Shown here one piece after another: positions 57,078 through 64,000 of a stretch of 64,000 nucleotides of DNA; the stretch's first letter is position 1; every line of letters starts with the position of its first letter. Source of the stretch: Blepharisma stoltei (Eukaryota > Ciliophora > Heterotrichea > Heterotrichida > Blepharismidae); NCBI GenBank assembly GCA_914767885.1, contig CAJZBQ010000038.1:620001-684000 (forward strand). The letters run 5' to 3'. A program made the position numbers and the translations under genes. Under the pieces are notes generated by a model. That model was not told the origin of the DNA. It searched no databases and saw nothing but the letters and a program-made list of their open reading frames with translations.

Positions 57078-60000
57078 ATGTTTGAATTTGAGAGATCAAT
57101 ATTAGGCGAAGATATTTTCTTCGAAGGAAAAGAAAAAGTGCTAATTAAGTCGATTCAGCAAGTTTCCCCTATCGGATACATCGGAAACATTTTTAAAGAA
57201 GAATACAGCAGTAAAGTTCCAATCAAAAGACAAGTAATTATTGAAACAGTAACAAGCATTATTATTGCCCTCCAAATGACTTCAATAAGCTGATACTCAG
57301 AGATGCCAATAGACAATTGGAAAGACTACGACAGTTTTTGACAAATGATTGGAGTTTTCAATATTGAAATGGTATGTGCACATTATGGTTTTCTTGATGA
57401 CTGCTTTTTTGGGTCAATTGCTATTGTTTCTGTAGCTTTGGCTGCTGTCCTTGTATCTGGAATATTAGCTTACTATCATAAAATTTTCCCACAAATACTT
57501 GAAACTACTCTCCGAAGCTATATAAATTTGGTTTCAACTGTTTTCTTTATCCCCATTTTGACGATGCTACTTTATGCTTTTGATAGATCTGTTGCGAATA
57601 GAGATATAAATGACCCATATGCGACAGATAGGACAGAGAGTCAAGTTAAATTTGGAATTTGAGGAGTATTAGTTAGTTTTTCTTTTATATTAATATTCTT
57701 GCTCCCTTCTTGAGTAAGCAAAATTAATCCGAATTTTGTTTTATGCTGAAATTTTTGTTATAGCCTTTAATAGATGCTATAGCGTCTGCAGCGCTATATA
57801 TTAAATTCCAGCTATTCTGTTGATTTAATCTTAAATTATAATCTATAAAGATAAATATTCAAATTATCGTAGAAATTTTTTTTTGCATAGAACAGAGAGC
57901 TGAAGTTAGCAATCACCATACTTTATGTATTATTTACTGCTGACTTATGCCACTCTAATTGTAAAAGAAACATCAAAGCAAGATCCAACTCATCTCTCGA
58001 TATCGCGGTGGTTGCTTTACATACAATCCAATGTATTTTATACTTCGCTACTCCTAAAAGTCATATATTAAATTCTGAATTCATCCTCCTGCTACTATCT
58101 GTTTCTCTAATAGGTGTATTCTGGCTTCAACTCCCTTATTACAATTTTATAGGAAACATAATAGTAATTTCCAAACTTTCCTCATATATTCTTATGATTT
58201 TTTCTTTGATTTTCTCAAACTTAATAAACGACGCAAGGGCAGCTTTATTTTGCTATATCATTTTGCAGCCTATTCTTTTGCTGAATATTTTCCGAATTCT
58301 TAAAGACAGGCATAACGAAATCCCTGATCAGTCTCTTATTTATACAGACCAGTTTGATTTTGAACTAAAATCACGACATTTATTAGTTGATAAAAACCTC
58401 GAAGACAAAGAAATCGTAGTGGATTTATTTAATGAGCTATATAAAACAAAAAGGCTCATAATAAACAAGCTGGCTGTCGTTTGGGAATTTTATTTTTGTT
58501 TTCATGTTATGAAAGACGAAAGGCTTGCAAGGGTCAGATTAGTGAAAATTCCTATGGTAAATAACTGTCTTGAAGGTAGCGTCCAGGAATGAAAAATTTT
58601 AAGAAAACTGTGAATGTCAAGAGATGATGATTTAAATGATATTAAATATATTGAATATTTACTAGACATTGAAAGTGCTAACTCCGTCCTTAAATTTTTG
58701 TTGAGAATTTTTTTTCTAATAGGATATTTTATAGGGCAAAATATAATTTTTTTTGAAAATTATTGGCCTAATTTTTTTTTTAAAAAAATAAATTAACTCC
58801 TTTTTCGATTAGAACAACTTATCATATATAAAGAGGTTTAGTAAGGTTTATGATAAAGAATTATGTATGAGCTTGCTTGTTTTATTAGCCGAATTTGTGA
58901 CAAGATCGCCGAGGATTGGCAAACTGACTACAATTGTGACAAAAGCAACTGATATGCTTTGCAAAGTCCAATCTTCATACTCGAGACTTATTGAAACTTA
59001 TAGAAACTTGGAAGCATTTGATATAATATAGGAACCCTTTTAGCACCCTATAGTGAGCTTATATTCTTATTTGCTTTGAAAAAAACCAATCGATTATCAA
59101 GTCAGAGGATACCAAATTGGACTGAGATGTTCTTTAGGGCACTAAAAGCACTCCAAAGCTATATTTATATTTCGCTTTCAGAAAATATTCTTAGACATGC
59201 TGATGAAGCCAATTTAATAAAAAAGAAAAAAAGCCGATTTGCAGAGCTGGATTTGGTGCTTAAATACGAAAATTCATTAAATAGATTTGACGACCGTGTG
59301 GGAATTATTTTGATTTCTGCAAATCCAGACTCCTTTGGGACTCTTTCATATGTCAATGAAAAAGCAGCCCAATACTTAAGACAGCCAATGCAGTGCTTGC
59401 TAGGAACCGACCTATCTGATTTTGTGCCATGGCCTTATAATCTCAACCACAAAGAAATCATGAAAAAATTCGCAGCCAGCTGCAAAGACTCCAATGCCCA
59501 AATTTCTCCTATATTTTTCCTCCTAGATGGCCACAACTTCTTATTCGAGTGCAAAATCCAAATGAAATACACGGCGCTGGGCTACAATGCATTCTTTTTA
59601 GTATCCATTCAAGTCCACAATTTCTCCCGCGAGCTTATTTTACTGTCATCAGAAGGCCACATTCTTGGATTTTCTAGTAAAGTCCCCAGTATTTTTAACT
59701 CCCTTGACCGCAGAATATTAAATCAAGCAAATATTACCCAGCTGGTTCCTCATTACTTCGAAATTGCCCTTAATAAACCTTTTTTTATGCTATATGGAGG
59801 ACATCCTTTATGTGTGGTAAAGCAAAATCTTGTATTTAAATCTACGACGCTGCATCTGCTTTTTATTGTATGGGACAATGATAAAATTCAGCAGTTAAAA
59901 TCTGGGAAAAGCTTTGAGCAGACTTTTAAAAATAACTCCCGCAAGCGGAAAGTGAAGGAAAAGTCGACAACTTTTTTGAATGAATGAAAAATGAGAGAAA

Positions 60001-62650
60001 AAAGGATTGAAGAAAGGATTATGGATTCTAAAGAGTTTAATAAGGATTATAAAGAAGATCTCAATACAACAACTGTTTTAAACTCAACTAATGGGGATAT
60101 CCAGTCTAAGACAGTCAGTTTAAATCCAAGCAGCAGCTCAAGCACGTCTAGCAGTAATAGCTAATTAGACATAATAAATGCATTCGCATTACAGTTGGAA
60201 AGAGCTATCAAAATCTTCAAGTGGGTTTTATTGTGCGCAGTAAGGCTTATATAGATTGTAGCAGTTATTTCTACAAACATCGCAATTCTAGCAACAGTGT
60301 ATGAAATTGTATCTCATACAACTACCATAAGGACTTTTTCTGACCTCGGACAGATTTCTTACTATATCACAACTTTAGCTGATACAGTAAGGTCTATTGA
60401 TCTTGATTTGAGGCTGAATATGTTTAATTTGACCAATGATGTGGCAGTCCTCACTGATGATGTAGACCATTTAATGAGCCTGCAAAACACAATTCTGGAT
60501 GACTATGATGACTGGAAATACTGCTCATCATCAGAAATTGTCATAAATAAAAAAATCCCTCTATGAATTTTCGACTCCAAGCAAAAAATTGAAGAATATA
60601 ATCTACTAGATACAGTCCAACTTTTTATTAACCATGTAAAATACATTTACTCCCCCCCCCCCCCCTCCGTGAGTGAACAAAAAAAATTTTGTTCACTGGG
60701 GTTAATGTTTTTTTTTAAATATAAATTTTATAGAAAAAAAATTTTTCCGAAATTTTTAAAAAAATCCTAATTTGCAAAAATTGGGAAGCAAATATTAATT
60801 TAATTTATAAAATTTATATTTTAAAACACAATTTGTTTAAAATTAAACAGAATTAGCTATAGATTTCATTATACTAATTATCACTTATATATCAAATTTT
60901 TTTTTCATAAAAAATTTTTGTTCACTCACGGAGGGTGGGTTTTTGGGCAAAAAATAGGGATTTTTCTAATGGTTTTGTTCACTCACGGAGGGAGGGAGTT
61001 AGTGTAATAATGTTCTAAACGCTGCAGCCACAAAAGGGCAATACAGGTCTGATTTATTGTTTTTGATAACTAATAGCTTAGGGTCAGCTTATGATGAAAT
61101 AAATTTATCACTAAAAGATCTAGTTGACTGTGAAGTCAATAGAATCCAAGACTCAGGAAACAAGGTAAGAGTACTAATTATCTGCGTCATTGTTTTGCTA
61201 GGTGTTGTAGGGATTTTTCTTTCTATAAGCATTATTTTTGTGGAGAGAAAATACGAGAAATTCTGAGAGTACGCAAGAGAAAATGCATATAATTCTTATT
61301 TTCGCTTGAAAAGTGCAGCTATTGAGAGGCTGTCAAACGTGCATGGGCTGGGGTCTCCAGATGATGAAAATCTTAAAAAGCTGAAAAAATCAGAAAGGCT
61401 GAACATTACATTACATTAAGATTTATAAACTTTACATCCTTTACGGGGGTGCCCAAACCCAGAGCTTCCCGCTGCATCTTCTCCATACCGGGATTACAAG
61501 TCGCTGGGCTGAACTGCTTTGTTTCACCAAGATGTGCTCCGCGCAGTGTTGCCTACTAAAACGGCGATATGCGTGTGATATGGGTTGCCTTCTAGGAAAA
61601 TCCAAAAAATGGATTTTCAAGCCAACTCTCGGCAAAAAGGACCGAGGCGTAACTCTCGGTTTTCACGCTAGGGAGTTGCCATAATGGTCTTAGAGACTTT
61701 CTTGGGCTTCCCCTTTCCAACTATTGTGCCCTCCTTCCCTATGAGGTAAAATCCATGCCTGAGAACAGATTAGGGCTAGGCTCTACTCACTGCTAGAATT
61801 GCTTGCCTAGCATAGCTATCCATCTTTGGTATGGCAAAACCTTGCAGGATATAATTAAATAGGGCTTGAGACTGTCTGGCCGGAGCCAGGCTCAAATTGA
61901 GACACCATATTTAAATATAAAAGGCTGAACATTAAATCAGGGATTTTCAGAAGATATAGCTCACGAATTCTCATTTTCATTGTGATTGCTTTATCATTCT
62001 ACCTATTAACTCTCTTTTATCTCTATGAAAACTGTGAAAACAGCATGAAAGACCGGCCAAGAGTCCTCTATAGCTTAATTTTTACAAGGGCGCTGCTTTC
62101 AAAGGTCGGACTATGGGTCCGAGAGGTAATCCATCATACATTATTTGCTCAGTATCCAGCAGCATACCAATTCCCTTACCCAGACCTCGAATTTGAAATC
62201 GTTATAAATGATTTGGTCAGACAGGTCAAAGATTTGAGGAGATCTGACTTTTTAAAGCTGATGTCTGATGGGCTAAAAGATAGGATTTTTGAGCAATCTG
62301 ACGTAGAAAAGCCTATTTTGATGTATGGCTCTAAGTCTGCTATTGATGCAGTTATTCTTGACTCTTATTCGTACTCGACGACCACTTATACAATTTCTAA
62401 TCAAATCCTTTCTTATTATATTGCAAACTACTCTATTGTCAGAGACGAAGTGGGGGTTAATTATGATATGACTGACACAGACTCTAAAAATAAAATCACT
62501 GAAGAGCTCGTCGTGTTTATTTATGTGACTATTGTGTACTCAATAATTCTTGCACTTATATATTTATTATATTATTTGCCGTTTTTATCGAAAGAAGTGA
62601 GGTTTTTGAATAAGCTGAAAATGCTGGTCTCAATTCTTATAGAAAAATAG
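57078..62650 (+). CDS. Large multi-pass PAS-domain membrane protein (TmcB-like family)
   Basis: ATG 57078, TAG 62650. N-terminal membrane segments (VIIETVTSIIIALQMTSISW, GSIAIVSVALAAVLVSGILA, LVSTVFFIPILTMLLYAF) and more at 58000-58300; a helical-repeat middle; a PAS-like domain at about 59280-59650 (RVGIILISANPDSFGTLSYV, EKAAQYLRQPMQCLLGTDLS); C-terminal membrane parts (IVAVISTNIAILATVYEIV, VLIICVIVLLGVVGIFLSIS, ILIFIVIALSFYLLTLFYLY, FIYVTIVYSIILALIYLLYY). This layout matches the ciliate family annotated as TmcB/TmcC-like; function unknown, sensing by the PAS domain is inference. Three 15-nt introns, IESs 58681-58840 and 60650-61001 and a retroposon are removed. Two breaks remain unresolved: about 57715-57890 and a frameshift near 59030. 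Confidence 0.75.
57715..57890. other. Unresolved insert in the TmcB-like gene
   Basis: The frame runs LLPSW and ends near 57765; it resumes at NRELKLAITILYVLFTADLC (57890). The segment holds a TGCTATAGCGTCTGCAGCGC hairpin. It ends GCATAG before AAC, so it may be an IES inside an intron, but I could not derive an exact pair of boundaries. Confidence 0.5.
58681..58840. other. IES in the TmcB-like gene (about 160 bp)
   Basis: Between TA 58679-58680 and TA 58839-58840 (or 58842-58843). Removal joins YLLDIESA to (S)KVYDKELCMSLLVLLAEF in frame. Confidence 0.78.
60154..60168 (+). other. 15-nt intron
   Basis: GTAATAGCTAATTAG. Splicing gives SSSTSSNIINAFALQLERA; unspliced it contains TAA. Confidence 0.85.
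60240..60254 (+). other. 15-nt intron
   Basis: GTAAGGCTTATATAG. Splicing gives KWVLLCAIVAVISTNIAIL, completing a membrane segment; unspliced it contains TAG. Confidence 0.9.
60636..61002 (+). other. 15-nt intron split by a MITE-type IES
   Basis: Bases 60636-60649 plus 61002 give GTAAAATACATTTAG after excision of 60650-61001. Splicing joins VQLFINH to CNNVLNAAATKGQYRSDLL. Excision alone would leave a TAG in frame. Confidence 0.83.
60650..61001 (+). mobile_element. IES: MITE family A (352 bp) in an intron
   Basis: Between TA 60648-60649 and TA 61000-61001. Left hairpin partly lost (GTTCACTGGGG), body conserved, two right arms (GTTCACTCACGGAGG) around TTTGGGCAAAAAATAGGGAT. Confidence 0.9.
61409..61934 (-). 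mobile_element. SINE-like retroposon in the TmcB-like gene, TAATG tail
   Basis: 526 bp between AAAGGCTGAACATTA copies (61394-61408 and 61920-61934). On the minus strand the tail is TTAATGTAATGTAATG, and the core has the inverse of TTTCACGCTAGGGAGTTGCC, shared with 17371-17869. Precise removal gives KKSERLNIKSGIFRRYSS. The duplication ends in TA. Confidence 0.9.
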
Positions 62651-62919
62651 TTAACCTAATCAATATTAAAATTATTAACTTGTTGAATAGCAAAAATATC
62701 TATTGCTTCTAAATTCGTTTATCAACAAAATTAATTCAAATAGCACTCAAGCTGGCCTAAAATTTATGAGTTTAGTCCTTTTGAGCATTTAAAGAATTAT
62801 TTATTTTTTATTTTATGAAAATAATAAAAAGATATAACTCACAGTAAAGTTTTATATAATAAAAAAGATTGGATCTTTGTTTATACCAATCAATAAAAAC
62901 TATTTGTTTAGTTTAGAGT
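62651..62919. other. Short intergenic region, nothing recognised
   Basis: 269 bp between convergent stop codons. AT-rich, no element seen. Confidence 0.4.
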
Positions 62920-63855
62920 TTAAGATGAGGCTTTGCGGACTTTAAATTCTATTTGATGGGCTTGGAAATAATCATAAACCGCAAAATTAATTCCTATCGT
63001 TGGCACTACCTTCACAACATTGACCAATACTCCTCGGTAAAAACCTCTCACACCTTGAGATTTCAGTGTTCCTTTAACACAACTCAAAATTGAATCATAC
63101 CCCTCTGTATATCCTTCAGACTTGCTAATTTGCAGTTTTCTTTTGATTGTGTCAAGTGGATAAAACAGTGTTTCCGCTGCCAGTCCTGCCAAACTTCCAG
63201 CACTAAAATACTTTCCAATCTCTTTATACTCGCTCTGCTCATTATTTTCCATCCATTGTCTTATTTCTTCATGCAAATAAAAAGCTAAACCTAAATACGG
63301 CCCCATTGTTGCCACAGAAATCATATATCCTTGATAAGCTCCTTTAATTTTATGCTCATCAAACGCACTTTTAATACAGCTCCACGATGATGCATGAATT
63401 CGATGTCTTCTTATTCCAAAATCTCCTGCCATTCTTGTCCTTGCTAAGTCAAAAGGATAAGCCCATGTCATGATTAAAGTCCCTGTTATCCAGCCTGCAC
63501 ACCATTCCAGTAGCATTTTCTCAAATGTCGTTTTTTCTTTACTTCCTCGAATTATTATATTCCTAATCCTTAATCCAATCCAAAATTTCATTGAAGTTGA
63601 CGAAAATATTGAAAGAAGACTTGCACAGTTGCCTCGCCAATAACCAAAGAAGCCTTCTCGGCTTGGAACTGATGACAAATAATGAGCGACCCCTCGATAT
63701 CGTTCATGGACTGGCAGATTAGAAATATCTTGTGTTTGGAGGATAAGCTTAATTCTTTCCAATGGGGCAAGTGTTGTTTTAGCGATAGCTGCTGGAACAA
63801 AGCCGTAAGCTATGGCGTGGAAGTATCATTTTAAACGGGAGTCTCTGCGTTCCAT
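62920..63855 (-). CDS. Mitochondrial carrier family transporter
   Basis: ATG 63855 (MERRDSRLKWYFHAIAYGFV; one UGA Trp), TAA 62920: 936 bases, 311 residues, typical for the family. Three tandem repeats each with the carrier signature: PLERIKLILQTQ, YPFDLARTRM and YPLDTIKRKLQ, plus GFYRGVLVNVVKVVPTIGIN near the end. Inner mitochondrial membrane exchange of a metabolite is expected from the family. The first signature resembles ADP/ATP carriers, but the RRRMMM motif of true ADP/ATP carriers is not seen, so the substrate is open. No insert interrupts it. Confidence 0.92.
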
Positions 63856-63920
63856 TTAGGATATTATGATTTACCACAAATGATTATAATGATAAATGGA
63901 AATTAAGCTTAGCTGCAGTT

Positions 63921-64000
63921 ATGAATAGATTTTATGATGATAAAGCTATCAGGATCAAGATATGGATGCTTCTTTGGCCTTTAATGATATCCTCTGAATA
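63921..64000 (+). CDS. Possible gene start running off the right edge
   Basis: An ATG at 63921 opens a frame to the window end: MNRFYDDKAIRIKIWMLLWP, then LMISSE. It is divergent from the carrier with 65 bp between start codons. Too short to identify; chance is possible. Confidence 0.25.
   Translation, partial: MNRFYDDKAIRIKIWMLLWPLMISSE

Noticed and set aside
37790-61001. CRISPR-like array from repeated GTTCGCTCACGGAGG motifs
   Set aside because: Repeats are terminal arms of dispersed MITEs, are inverted, irregularly spaced and have a shared body, not unique spacers.

Overview
The window looks like germline (micronuclear) DNA of a heterotrich ciliate, most probably Blepharisma or a close relative. 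Four observations in the sequence support this. UGA sits inside almost every gene at conserved tryptophan positions, while all supported genes end in UAA or UAG. Several genes need 15-nt GTA...TAG introns. Nearly every gene is broken by short inserts that can be cut out exactly, mostly at a duplicated TA, to restore one frame (internal eliminated sequences, IESs). A telomere-like TGTTAGGG tract is present. The DNA is AT-rich and packed with TA-bounded miniature inverted-repeat elements. Naming the genus is inference; the genetic code, introns and IESs are read directly.

Layout. 1-18104 (+): a tandem array of DUF229 genes (alkaline-phosphatase/sulfatase-like membrane proteins): the 3' end of one copy, a decayed fragment, one IES-free copy and three copies carrying 1, 3 and 5 inserts. 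18929-21976 (-): a C-tail-anchored unknown protein and a PH-domain protein kinase. 21977-25159: gene-poor DNA with decayed MITEs. 25160-31660 (+): two paralogous UBA-like/RING genes and a small Cys-rich gene with decayed relatives. 33256-35786: two unknown proteins. 35917-49328 (-): a four-CNB cGMP-dependent-type protein kinase, a NEK-like kinase, a P4-ATPase (flippase) and PCNA. 50620-51646 (+): a two-RRM protein. 51676-55056 (-): a cyclic-nucleotide-gated K+-type channel with a zinc knuckle. 57078-62650 (+): a large TmcB-like multi-pass PAS protein. 62920-63855 (-): a mitochondrial carrier. A possible gene start runs off the right edge.

Mobile DNA. Family A is a TA-bounded MITE of about 390 bp with C-run/TCCGTGAGCGAAC ends; it occurs whole or decayed at least nine times and several copies are IESs inside exons. 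Family B has the same plan with different ends. Family C and two foldback elements are also present. About ten GC-richer, SINE-like retroposons with 9-16 bp target duplications and TAATC-type tails interrupt exons or lie between genes. Counting UGA as Trp and removing the inserts gives complete frames divisible by three for almost every gene; the PKG-like kinase (one residual base) and the TmcB-like gene (two unresolved breaks) are the exceptions.

Functionally the right half is rich in signalling: a PKG, a CNB channel, PH and NEK kinases and a PAS membrane protein. There is no operon-like organisation beyond tandem duplication and short intergenic gaps.
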